Source of the DNA: a virus
Strand: one strand, 5' to 3'
DNA: 39,225 bases
IMG/VR virus record: IMGVR_UViG_3300044492_000219
Span: 1 to 39,225 of that record
The notes under the pieces: generated by a model
What the model was told of the DNA's origin: nothing
Seen by the model: the letters and a program-made list of their open reading frames with translations, nothing else
Database searches by the model: none
Shown here: one piece after another, positions 13,260-20,896 of the stretch
How positions within the stretch are numbered: position 1 is the first letter of the stretch
Layout of the letters: every line of letters starts with the position of its first letter
Translations under genes and position numbers: made by a program

Positions 13260-14321
13260 ATGAGAGCCGCGACGTTGTTTTCTGGCATCGGGGCACCGGA
13301 GCAGGCGATGCCGGGGTGGCAGTGGCTGTGGCACGCCGAGATTGAGCCCTTTCCTTCAGCGGTGATGGCCGTGAGGCATCCGCCGTCAGTGAACCTGGGA
13401 GATGTGACGAGCCATGATTTCTGCGAACGCGCATGCGCCATCGGGCGGCCAGATGTCGTTGTGTTTGGATCACCCTGTCAGTCCTTCAGTGTCGCCGGAC
13501 AACGGCTTGGCTTGGATGATCCACGCGGCAACCTGGCGCTCGTCGCCTTGGGAGTTCTTGCACGGCTTGAGCCGCGTTGGTTCGTCTTTGAAAACGTCCC
13601 CGGCCTCTTGTCGAGTGACGGCGGGCGAGACTTCGGGGTATTCCTGCGAGCAGTGGAAGACAGCAGGTATTGTGCGGCGTGGGCAGTGCTGGACGCGCAG
13701 TATTTCGGCGTGGCGCAGCGGAGGCAACGCGTGTTCGTTGTCGGCCATCTTGCAGACTGGCGGGCTCCCGCGGCGGTACTTTTTGAGCCCGAGAGCGTGC
13801 GCGGGCATTCTCCGACGCGCCGAGAAGCGCGGCAAGACGTTGCCCCCACACTTGGCGCAGGCCCTGGCAGCGGTGGCCGCACCTATGGCACCGATGCAGA
13901 CTCGTGTGAAAGCCTCGTCGCGATGACGCTCAACGGCAAGGGCGGCAGCGGACGGAGTGACGGCGAGTCAGAGACGTTCGTCACGCATTCCCTTCGTGCG
14001 GACGGGTTCGACGCAAGCGAGGACGGCACGGGGCGCGGAACGCCGCTGGTACCGGTGGCCTTCGACGCGCGGCAGTCGGACGAGTTGACAGCCGTGCGCC
14101 GATTAACGCCGGTCGAATGCGAGCGCTTGCAGGGATTTCCCGACGACTACACGAACGTCGCGTATCGCGGCAAACCGGCGGCCGACGGGCCACGCTACCG
14201 CGCGATCGGCAACTCCATGGCGGTGCCCGTGGTGCGCTGGATTCTTGCGCGGATCGCCCAAGTGGACGCACTCCAGGGCCATCGCGGACAAATGCCGTTG
14301 TCGTTCGAGGCCGTCTCATGA
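13260..14321 (+). CDS. DNA (cytosine-5-)-methyltransferase
   Basis: The protein has 353 residues with the ordered C5 methyltransferase motifs: I (LFSGIGAPEQA, 6-16), IV (SPCQSFSVAG with catalytic C73), VI (ENVP, 111-114), VIII (QRRQRVF, 153-159), IX (RRLTPVECERLQGFPDDYT) and X (GNSMAVPV). It transfers a methyl group from S-adenosylmethionine to cytosine. No restriction endonuclease gene is adjacent, so it looks like an orphan enzyme that protects phage DNA from host restriction. The variable region between VIII and IX sets the target, which cannot be read from sequence. Confidence 0.95.
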   Translation: MRAATLFSGIGAPEQAMPGWQWLWHAEIEPFPSAVMAVRHPPSVNLGDVTSHDFCERACAIGRPDVVVFGSPCQSFSVAGQRLGLDDPRGNLALVALGVLARLEPRWFVFENVPGLLSSDGGRDFGVFLRAVEDSRYCAAWAVLDAQYFGVAQRRQRVFVVGHLADWRAPAAVLFEPESVRGHSPTRREARQDVAPTLGAGPGSGGRTYGTDADSCESLVAMTLNGKGGSGRSDGESETFVTHSLRADGFDASEDGTGRGTPLVPVAFDARQSDELTAVRRLTPVECERLQGFPDDYTNVAYRGKPAADGPRYRAIGNSMAVPVVRWILARIAQVDALQGHRGQMPLSFEAVS

Positions 14322-14518
14322 TGCGCTGGCTCTTGCATCTGCTCGGCGTGGATGACGAGCCGGACCCGGCGTGGCGTCCGACTGGCGTCGTCTATAAATT
14401 CCACGGCCACGACGAAAGCAAAGCCCGCGCACGCTGGGAACAGCAGGAAGCCGAAGCCGCCGCCTGCCGCCAGTCGGCCCAGCGCCACATCAACACGAAT
14501 CCAGGGCCGCACTCATGA
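14318..14518 (+). CDS. Small hypothetical protein
   Basis: The protein has 66 residues starting at 14318 (a second ATG follows at once). It begins with a short hydrophobic stretch (MMRWLLHLLGV) and continues with a charged helical segment. It overlaps the methyltransferase stop and, by four bases, the next gene. Function unknown. Confidence 0.55.
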   Translation: MMRWLLHLLGVDDEPDPAWRPTGVVYKFHGHDESKARARWEQQEAEAAACRQSAQRHINTNPGPHS

Positions 14519-14898
14519 CGGACTACTCCGAGCGTTTCTTGCTGTTCTGGAGCAGCTACCCCAAACGCGTGGGCAAGGGCGCGGCGTGGAAGGCCTGGGT
14601 GAAATTAGACCCGCCGGCGCTGGTCATTGACGCCATGTTGACGGCGCTCGCGTGGCAGATCCATCAACCCAAGTGGCGCAAAGATGGCGGCGAATTCATT
14701 CCGTACCCGGCGACCTGGTTGAACGCCCGCCGCTGGGAAGACGAACCGCTGACGGCGACGGGGCCGGCAAAGGTCGATTGGTGGGACGAGTGTAAACAGG
14801 TCCACGGGGTAGACGCTGAGGGCGTGCCGGTGTGCGGGCAATCGTATTGGCATCATCAACGGATGGCGCGCGAACGTAGCGAAGGCGACAGCGTATGA
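14515..14898 (+). CDS. Phage replication-associated protein (helicase-loader C-terminal type)
   Basis: The protein has 127 residues. The sequence FLLFWSSYPKRVGKGAAWKA followed by IPYPATWLNARRWED is the motif pair seen at the C-terminus of many phage replication proteins (DnaD/DnaT-like or O-like). Here it stands alone without an N-terminal origin-binding domain. It may recruit the host helicase. Coupled to the previous gene by ATGA. The family resemblance is good; the activity is inferred. Confidence 0.65.
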   Translation: MTDYSERFLLFWSSYPKRVGKGAAWKAWVKLDPPALVIDAMLTALAWQIHQPKWRKDGGEFIPYPATWLNARRWEDEPLTATGPAKVDWWDECKQVHGVDAEGVPVCGQSYWHHQRMARERSEGDSV

Positions 14899-15383
14899 GG
14901 TTCGCGAACTGATGGATAAGCCGAGTGGCTATCACCGCACGCCGCGCAATTGTTGGCGCGATTTCTTGAGGAAGCGAACACATGCGTTTCTATCCGGTCC
15001 ACCGCTGCGCACGGGTTCACAGCCCGGTCCACGGTGCCGGCAACAGGGCGAACGGGTGGCGCGTGCCAAACCGATGGTCTCGGGCAAGCCGAGACTCACG
15101 CGTCCCGGTCTGGTCGAGGAGCACATTGAGCAACTTTTGGCGCGATTTTTTACGTGCGCGCACCAGTCGTTCACTGTCATTCCGGCAAGGGCAGTTACCA
15201 CGCCAACTGCTTCCCTTGTGACCGTTGGCGACCAGATGGCTGTTGACTGATCGATCACGCGGGTCCTTCGACACCCGCGGTACGGCAACACTTCCGAGCG
15301 TCTTCGAAGACATCGGGGGTATGGGCGTTGTGTGATCAGTGGAAGAAAAAAACGCGCCGAATGCGAATTCGCGAGGCCCAATC
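14899..15383. other. 485-base stretch without a confident gene
   Basis: Several short frames exist (for example 14912-15250 and 14982-15221) but none has convincing composition over its full length. Fragments such as SPHAAQLLARFLEEAN and HCHSGKGSYHANCFPCDRW appear in different frames and look protein-like, suggesting a decayed or frameshifted gene. An imperfect repeat around TTGGCGCGATTT occurs at about 14951 and 15134. No promoter or terminator is recognised. Confidence 0.4.
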
Positions 15384-15725
15384 ATGACGCGCACTGACAT
15401 TGACGAGTCCGTCACCCATCGCCTGACCCTGATTGAAGGGATGCTCCGGCACGCGCAGGTGCTCTGCGGCAACCGCCTCACGAATCTCTGCGACCTCGCC
15501 GTGGCCTCGCCTGGCCTCATCGTGTCGCTCTATCTGGAGGCGCGTGAAGCGATTGAGGCGTCGGGCGCTCCTGAGGACGCGAAAATCGTCATGCGTCGAA
15601 GTGTGCAGTTTCAGGTCACACAGCTCCTCGACGTGGTGCTCACGGTCGTCAGCGCTGAAGACCCGAGACAGGCACTCGCTGAACATTGGACCCAGCCGTC
15701 CTCCCTCGGCGAGTCGGTGCATTGA
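15384..15725 (+). CDS. Hypothetical helical protein
   Basis: The protein has 113 residues from the ATG at 15384 (GAGG lies upstream); a GTG at 15339 would add 15. It is all-helical by pattern (THRLTLIEGMLRHAQVLCG, QVTQLLDVVLTVVSAED). It overlaps the next gene by one base. No domain recognised. Confidence 0.65.
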   Translation: MTRTDIDESVTHRLTLIEGMLRHAQVLCGNRLTNLCDLAVASPGLIVSLYLEAREAIEASGAPEDAKIVMRRSVQFQVTQLLDVVLTVVSAEDPRQALAEHWTQPSSLGESVH

Positions 15726-15907
15726 TGGCGACGAGCTGTGCGTTTGACGATTGTCGGCGTGGTGCGGAATCGGCGTCTCAGCCTGGCATGGTGCGCATCA
15801 CCGGCCAGTGGGTATGCGCGGTGTGCTGGTGGGGGCACCCGTCGCGACAACCCAAACTCACGCTCACAAGGGCTCCCCTCCGGAAACAAACACGGCGGAC
15901 CGCATGA
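15725..15907 (+). CDS. Small cysteine-rich protein
   Basis: The protein has 60 residues with Cys/His positions (CAFDDC, CAVCWWGH) that could bind zinc, and a basic tail. It is coupled on both sides: TGATG with the previous gene and ATGA with the following mini-frame. Function unknown. Confidence 0.55.
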   Translation: MATSCAFDDCRRGAESASQPGMVRITGQWVCAVCWWGHPSRQPKLTLTRAPLRKQTRRTA

Positions 15908-15945
15908 GACGGCTCCCTCTCTACAGCCAAGACACGCGGCCATGA
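15904..15945 (+). CDS. 13-residue mini-frame coupling into the sigma factor
   Basis: An ATG inside the end of the preceding gene opens a 13-codon frame (MRRLPLYSQDTRP) whose stop overlaps the sigma factor start as ATGA. It may serve only to carry ribosomes to the sigma gene. No protein function is proposed. Confidence 0.3.
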   Translation: MRRLPLYSQDTRP

Positions 15946-16616
15946 GCGCCCAACAGTGCACGGGTCATGATCGCGTCGTGGCCGGGATGCCATTTGTCAC
16001 CACGCTGGCGCGTCGGTTGGCCTCGTCGCGGCACAAGTTGGAGGTGGACGACTTGGTGCAGGACGGGTTGGTGGGGCTGATGGCCGCCGCCGCTCGCTTT
16101 GAACCGGCCCGTGGCATCCCCTTTGAGGCGTTTGCGACGTCACGGGTTCGTGGTGCGATGGTGGACGGGCTGCGCCGTGCCGCTTGGCCGCGCCAGGTGC
16201 GGCGGATGCGGCGAGAACTCCACGCCGCGCGCACGCGCCTGCGTCAAGAATTGGGCGCTGAACCCACCTTGGAAGAGTTGGCGGGGCGGTTGCGCCTGGC
16301 CGTCGTCCCGCTCCTGCGGCGTCTCCAGCGCATCAGTGCGATGGAGGACACGGTCCGGCCGCCGGCCTCTCCGGCCCCACCCACGCCTGATGTGTTGTAC
16401 GTGGAACAGGAAGCCCGCGCCCGGGTGCGCCGAGGCCTCGCGGGCCTCCCGCCCAGGGACCAGGTGCTTATCCAACGGTACTATTTCGACGAGACAACGA
16501 TGGCGGTGATTGCCGCCGAACTCGGCGTGACGCCATGTCGCGTCTCGCAACTACACCAACGGGCGCTCCGGCGACTCCGGGGCCTGCTCGCCACGACGCC
16601 ACCCGTGACCCCCTGA
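15942..16616 (+). CDS. RNA polymerase sigma factor, FliA/sigma-28-like
   Basis: The protein has 224 residues. Region 2 is visible at 34-82 (EVDDLVQDGLVGLMAAAARF, then GIPFEAFATSRVRGAMVDGL), region 3 at 104-132 (LGAEPTLEELAGRL), and region 4 at 167-215 (GLPPRDQVLIQRYYFDETTM, then ELGVTPCRVSQLHQRAL). The GA(M/I)xDGLR signature is typical of the FliA/WhiG group. It would direct host RNA polymerase to alternative promoters, most simply the late genes that converge on this operon. Promoters of this class were not identified by eye. Confidence 0.9.
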   Translation: MSAQQCTGHDRVVAGMPFVTTLARRLASSRHKLEVDDLVQDGLVGLMAAAARFEPARGIPFEAFATSRVRGAMVDGLRRAAWPRQVRRMRRELHAARTRLRQELGAEPTLEELAGRLRLAVVPLLRRLQRISAMEDTVRPPASPAPPTPDVLYVEQEARARVRRGLAGLPPRDQVLIQRYYFDETTMAVIAAELGVTPCRVSQLHQRALRRLRGLLATTPPVTP

Positions 16617-16627
16617 CTGGAGTGATT

Positions 16628-17062
16628 ATGCCGACCCGTCCGACTGTCTTGCGTTTGGCCTTGTGCGCACTCGTCCTGGCCGGGGCCTGGGCGTGCGGCG
16701 ATACCATCGTCAACATCCCGAACCCGACCCAAGCGACCCCGCTCGATACCAAGCCCGCGGTCATTACGAGCCGATTGGAATTTCGTGTTACGGGCAATGC
16801 CACGTCCGCCCGCATCCGGTACAGCACGCCGCTGGACGGCCTGGTGCAAACGACCACGACGCTGCCGTTTTTCACGTCGTTCAACACGACGTCGGACAAT
16901 CTGTTCCTCTCGCTCGAAGTGACGCCGATCAATTACTCGGCCATCGTGAACAATCCGTTTCTCTCGGCGCAGATTCTCGTCAACAACACGCTGTTTCGTG
17001 AGGCCACGTCCACGGATTTCCTGCTCTATACGATTTCGGTGAATGGCGTCTGGCGCAGATGA
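16628..17062 (+). CDS. Exported protein, putative lipoprotein
   Basis: The protein has 144 residues. A signal sequence with a hydrophobic core (LRLALCALVLAGAWAC) ends at C23, though the lipobox is not canonical (AWA before Cys). The mature part begins GDTIVNIPNPTQATP and is then beta-rich and Thr/Asn-rich, possibly an Ig-like fold. A linker of this style is one I associate with Acidobacteriota or Gemmatimonadota lipoproteins. Such a phage gene could alter the host surface or block superinfection; this is inference. Confidence 0.7.
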   Translation: MPTRPTVLRLALCALVLAGAWACGDTIVNIPNPTQATPLDTKPAVITSRLEFRVTGNATSARIRYSTPLDGLVQTTTTLPFFTSFNTTSDNLFLSLEVTPINYSAIVNNPFLSAQILVNNTLFREATSTDFLLYTISVNGVWRR

Positions 17063-17271
17063 CGCCGCACTGTGGCGCGTGTTTACACTGGAAGAGACGC
17101 TACGACGACGCACACGGACGAGGCCGGGGCACGTGCTGGGATGCCGTCCCCTGCGTGATGACGCACGAAGACGACGCGTGTGACGCGTTCCAAGACCGGC
17201 TCGCCAACCGGGCCGAATTCGAGGCCATGGCGGACACGTTGCGGCGGACAACACCACGGATGGAGCCGTAA
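17059..17271 (+). CDS. Small cysteine-rich protein
   Basis: The protein has 70 residues with CGAC and further cysteines (TCWD, PCVM, ACDAF), suggesting a zinc-bound or disulphide knot. It overlaps the previous gene by four bases and the next by one. Function unknown. Confidence 0.6.
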   Translation: MTPHCGACLHWKRRYDDAHGRGRGTCWDAVPCVMTHEDDACDAFQDRLANRAEFEAMADTLRRTTPRMEP

Positions 17272-17465
17272 TGGTCCGCTGGCATCGACGCGAAGACGCT
17301 CTGCCGTGCGAGTGCCTCACCACCGTGAGACTCCTCTGCGCGCGACCGTCCCGGTGGACGCTGACGAAGGACGCCGAGACGAAGCGCGCGTGTACCGCGC
17401 ACGCGGTGTTGCTCGAACGTGAAGGCTGGATTCGGCAGTGGCCGGTGGAGTTGGGAAGTTTCTAG
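17271..17465 (+). CDS. Small hypothetical protein
   Basis: The protein has 64 residues with no recognised domain. It begins at an ATG overlapping the preceding stop (TAATG) and contains CECL and two other cysteines. Coupling supports it as a real gene more than its sequence does. Confidence 0.5.
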   Translation: MVRWHRREDALPCECLTTVRLLCARPSRWTLTKDAETKRACTAHAVLLEREGWIRQWPVELGSF

Positions 17466-17487
17466 ATCTGCGATGAGAGAGACTGAA

Positions 17488-17877
17488 ATGAACGATAAAA
17501 GACGGACACAGGCTCTACCGGCAACTCGTCACGCGGATCTGGTGTATTTCTGGGACGCACCGGACGACCACGATGAGCGTGATTTCAGCGAGCCAATCAT
17601 CGGATGGTTGATTGATTGGGATAGTAACGACGGTATGCCTTTCGCACAACCAATTGTGATAGACGGCCCGATCGATAACCGCGCGTACTGCGTGGCATAT
17701 ACAACGATGGCCGGAAAGGTGTGGTACCAATTTCTCGGCGATCGTGGTTTCCTTACGTGGGAAGAGGCGCGTGACTACGGTCGCGAAGCGCAACGAAAGT
17801 TGAGCGCGGCGCGAGAGGAACGTCGGCAGCGCAAAGCTGCCAAGAATGTCAATGAAGCGCCTACAGCCGCTCGATGA
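17488..17877 (+). CDS. Hypothetical protein, last gene of the rightward operon
   Basis: The protein has 129 residues from the ATG at 17488; an ATG at 17473 is an alternative. It is acidic in the first half (YFWDAPDDHDERDFSEPIIG) and ends in a basic helix (REAQRKLSAAREERRQRKAA). Base composition is lower in GC than its neighbours, possibly a recent acquisition. Its end overlaps the convergent nuclease gene by 17 bases. Confidence 0.7.
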   Translation: MNDKRRTQALPATRHADLVYFWDAPDDHDERDFSEPIIGWLIDWDSNDGMPFAQPIVIDGPIDNRAYCVAYTTMAGKVWYQFLGDRGFLTWEEARDYGREAQRKLSAAREERRQRKAAKNVNEAPTAAR

Positions 17878-18142
17878 GCGGGGCACGACACCGGTCGGGA
17901 AACCGCCACACCTCGCGTGAGGCGTTCGACGGCACCGGCATCAGTTGCAGCGCCTCGCGCTCCAACGCGCTCGCGTACTTGCTGCCCGACTTCACGCTGA
18001 TGAACCGAATCGACACGGCGTCCCAGGCGACCAAGTCCGCGGGGCCTTTTGACGCTGCCGCCCGACACACGGAGAACCCCGCCGCTTCGAGCAATGCGCG
18101 AGCGCGATGTTCCGCGCGTCGGCCTTTGTGCGCGGCGTTCAT
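17861..18142 (-). CDS. PD-(D/E)XK nuclease-like protein (Holliday junction resolvase-like)
   Basis: The protein has 93 residues from the ATG at 18142. The pattern GRRAEHRARALLEAAGFSVC, then SKGPADLVAW and RFISVKSG fits the compact PD-(D/E)XK fold of archaeal-type resolvases and VRR nucleases. A Ser stands where Glu or Gln usually precedes VK. It is the last gene of the late operon, after the holin-like gene. It may cut branched DNA before packaging. Confidence 0.65.
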   Translation of the reverse strand: MNAAHKGRRAEHRARALLEAAGFSVCRAAASKGPADLVAWDAVSIRFISVKSGSKYASALEREALQLMPVPSNASREVWRFPDRCRAPLIERL

Positions 18143-18339
18143 CAGATGAGCGCGAACGCGCGCAAGAGCCAGAGCACGATGAGCAACACGACGACGACGG
18201 TGAGCAGCGTCTTGATGGGCGGCGCCATCGGCACGTACGTGGTGACGAGCCAGAGACACACGCCGAGCACCACAATCACGACAAGGAGCCGAATAATGTC
18301 TGGCGTTACAACGGATTGCAGCGCGAGGAGCGTCATCAT
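18142..18339 (-). CDS. Two-span membrane protein, holin candidate
   Basis: The protein has 65 residues from the ATG at 18339 (or 18336). It has two hydrophobic segments (LLVVIVVLGVCLWLV and LLTVVVVLLIVLWLLRAF) separated by TTYVPMAPPIK. Proteins of this layout are common in bacteria and phages without proven function. Its position at the end of the late operon makes it the best holin candidate. No endolysin was recognised beside it. Confidence 0.6.
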   Translation of the reverse strand: MMTLLALQSVVTPDIIRLLVVIVVLGVCLWLVTTYVPMAPPIKTLLTVVVVLLIVLWLLRAFALI

Positions 18340-18341
18340 GG

Positions 18342-19652
18342 TTATTTCCCCTGTAAGAACATCAAGGTGAGGGCGCGCTGCAGAGTCGCGGGCAATCCGC
18401 TGCCGCCCCACTGTGAGAGTTTCCCAAGTTCATTCATCCCGATCGCCCCGCCAGCCATGACCGTTGGTTCACGGAGGGCCCGCGCGGCCAGCGCGGCAGC
18501 GGCGACCTTCGGGGAGCCCTGCGCGAGCGCGGTCGCCCCCGTGAAGGCCGTGGCAATATTCTCCAACCCGCGCGCCGGAATATCCGCCCGGCCCCGCGCA
18601 CCCAATTGCGCGCCTTTGAGGCCCATGATGCGCTGGTTCAGGGCGCTGGTCCCTGGCGCGACTTTCTCAATCGTGCGATTCGCTGACTTCGCTAATGCGA
18701 TCGGGAGTCGCTCTTTGACACCGAGACGGCCCCCTGTCGGGAGCGCGCGACGGGCCGCATCCGAAATGTCATCCCAATAGACTTTGGCCTGATTCAGATC
18801 GCTTGGCGAGATGCCGCGTGGGTGCTCGTCAAAGAACTTTCGCGCGAGTTCAAAATCGGCCGGGCCTTTTCCCCCGCCCCCGAGCCGTTGCTGATGGTAG
18901 CCAGGGCGCACTTCTTCAAACGCATCAGCCAAAATGCCCGTGGGCAACACGCTGGCGCGTTGATCGGCCGCTTGCAGTAACGCCTCTTTCTCACGACCGG
19001 TGGCCTGAATCAGTCTGCCGGCCTTCTCCGCCCCGCCCATGGTCGGCATGATCCGCTCATCGACCGCCACACGTCCGATCTTGTCGCGCCCAAACTTGCG
19101 AGCGATCGGCGCATTAATACGGAGGGCTCCTTCCATCACGGGCGCAGCCACGCCGCGCAGGACGCGCCCCGCCCCACGGAGGGTGGCTGGCACCACCTCG
19201 TTTGTCGCGACCGTGCCCGCGGTTTCCGCCAACCCCCCGGCGACGTTCCCGCCTCGAATCGTATCGGCGGCATGGGCCAGTTGTGGTCCGACGAAGGGCA
19301 CCCAGTTGAGCGCGCTCGTGCCTTCATTGCCTTGTTGGGCCAAGGTGTTCAGCCGCTCGCTCTCGTTGGCGAGGCTCTTACCCACGCCAACGGCGGTATC
19401 AACGGGATGCCTGATGGTGTGCCATGCCCCCTCGGCCGCGCCTGTGAGCGCATCAATAGGATGGAAAGTCCGCTGGAACCCTTCGCTGATACGCGACATC
19501 GTGGAGGCGTGTTCAGACGGCGGCGTCTTCGTCGCCAGATCCTGATACTCGGGATACTTTGCGACGACGGCCTTTTCCAGGTCGGCATCCGACATATCGT
19601 CATACGCGCCGGGATACTTGGCCCGCATAAGGGCCGCGAGACCTTGAGGCAT
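18342..19652 (-). CDS. Putative internal virion/structural protein
   Basis: The protein has 436 residues. The N-terminus has MRAKYPGAYDDMSDADLEKA, a short module I associate with phage structural or ejection proteins. The rest is Ala/Gly-rich with amphipathic helices and one hydrophobic region. It follows two other large low-complexity proteins in the late operon, an arrangement like the ejection proteins of P22- and T7-like phages. Its start overlaps the preceding stop. The role is inferred from context. Confidence 0.65.
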   Translation of the reverse strand: MPQGLAALMRAKYPGAYDDMSDADLEKAVVAKYPEYQDLATKTPPSEHASTMSRISEGFQRTFHPIDALTGAAEGAWHTIRHPVDTAVGVGKSLANESERLNTLAQQGNEGTSALNWVPFVGPQLAHAADTIRGGNVAGGLAETAGTVATNEVVPATLRGAGRVLRGVAAPVMEGALRINAPIARKFGRDKIGRVAVDERIMPTMGGAEKAGRLIQATGREKEALLQAADQRASVLPTGILADAFEEVRPGYHQQRLGGGGKGPADFELARKFFDEHPRGISPSDLNQAKVYWDDISDAARRALPTGGRLGVKERLPIALAKSANRTIEKVAPGTSALNQRIMGLKGAQLGARGRADIPARGLENIATAFTGATALAQGSPKVAAAALAARALREPTVMAGGAIGMNELGKLSQWGGSGLPATLQRALTLMFLQGK

Positions 19653-20896
19653 CAGTCGCCGCCTTTCTGCCGAATCCCGAGCGGGTCAGACTTGCCACCT
19701 TGCGCAACACCACCAGCACCACCGTCGCGTCCACCAGCCCCACTATTCGGGGTCTTCGCCGGCTCATCAGCAGACCCATCCATGCCTTGCATAATCTTGG
19801 TGATGCGCGCCATTTTTCGGTCGCGCACTGATTTGGAATCTCCAGGCTGCGGGAGGCCAGACCGTACACTGGCGACGTCTTGTTCAGTCAGGACTCCGGT
19901 ATGCCCGACCGCACGGGCGAGCAGTGGCGTGAACATCTGTACGAGCGCTTGATATTCCGAGACGTCGTCATTCAAGTTGGCTTGGGCTTCCAGTTTTGCG
20001 GCCCCGCCGGCCATTTTGGCCAGCACGCCTTGGCCGGTATTGATCTTCTCGGAGAGTTCCGCAATCGACTGTAAGACGGCCGACGACCGCCCAACCGCCG
20101 CTTGGCGATTGCGCGTGTCAGTGGTTGGCGCGGCGGCGAACTCCTGGCCGGCCGCTTGCTCGCGCGTCAGTACCCGCGTGATGGGATTGCCATCCGCATC
20201 GACGGTCTGAATCCGCACGACCGGTGGTGCCGACCGTGCGGCATCGTCCGCTTGGCCGTAGTCTTTCCTGGCTTGCACGATTTGCTGGGACGTGGGATTT
20301 GGTCCGTATGTCCGTGTCACGAAGTCTTCGAAACTTCCCACGCCAGGCGGCTCCTTCGGCCGCACGCTGGCCTCGCGCTCCAGAATGGTGCGCATCGTGG
20401 CTTCGTCGAGACGTTGGTTCACATCCTCGCGCGTGTCCGGCCGTGCGTCCCAGTCACCAATCCGGACCGAGCGCACTTTGCCTTGACGGACGGCGGGCGG
20501 GGACACACCCATCACGTTCGTCCCTGGCAGCGGCGGCAAACCGATGGCGGGCGTGGCCTTCTCGTTCAACCCTTGCGTGGCTGGGTCCACGAGTTCACTA
20601 AATGGGCGGCCCTGCATCGCGGCGAGTTGGTCTTTTGCGGTCGTGCGCTGGTCAGTGTCCGCCTGCCGTTTCGCTTGGTCGGCGAGTCGCGCATTCGTCA
20701 CCGCGTCCTGGCCATGCTGATATTCCGTTTCTTTCGCAGCACGCTCATCCTGCTGCTGCGCCCGTGTCCGCTGAAACGCCTGTTCCTCGGCGCGCTGCTG
20801 GAGTTCCTGTTCCAGCATCCGCTGCTTGACGATTTCCAGGAGCGCGTCCTTGACGCCCCCGGCCGCATAGCCGCCGGCGAGTCCCATCCCTGGCAT
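19652..20896 (-). CDS. Putative internal virion/structural protein with coiled coil
   Basis: The protein has 414 residues from the ATG at 20896, which overlaps the preceding stop (TAATG); a longer upstream frame is shadow. Residues about 20-90 form a Gln/Glu/Arg-rich coiled coil (EQELQQRAEEQAFQRTRAQQ). The C-terminus is Gly-rich. It is probably an ejection or core protein from its position between similar proteins. Confidence 0.65.
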   Translation of the reverse strand: MPGMGLAGGYAAGGVKDALLEIVKQRMLEQELQQRAEEQAFQRTRAQQQDERAAKETEYQHGQDAVTNARLADQAKRQADTDQRTTAKDQLAAMQGRPFSELVDPATQGLNEKATPAIGLPPLPGTNVMGVSPPAVRQGKVRSVRIGDWDARPDTREDVNQRLDEATMRTILEREASVRPKEPPGVGSFEDFVTRTYGPNPTSQQIVQARKDYGQADDAARSAPPVVRIQTVDADGNPITRVLTREQAAGQEFAAAPTTDTRNRQAAVGRSSAVLQSIAELSEKINTGQGVLAKMAGGAAKLEAQANLNDDVSEYQALVQMFTPLLARAVGHTGVLTEQDVASVRSGLPQPGDSKSVRDRKMARITKIMQGMDGSADEPAKTPNSGAGGRDGGAGGVAQGGKSDPLGIRQKGGD

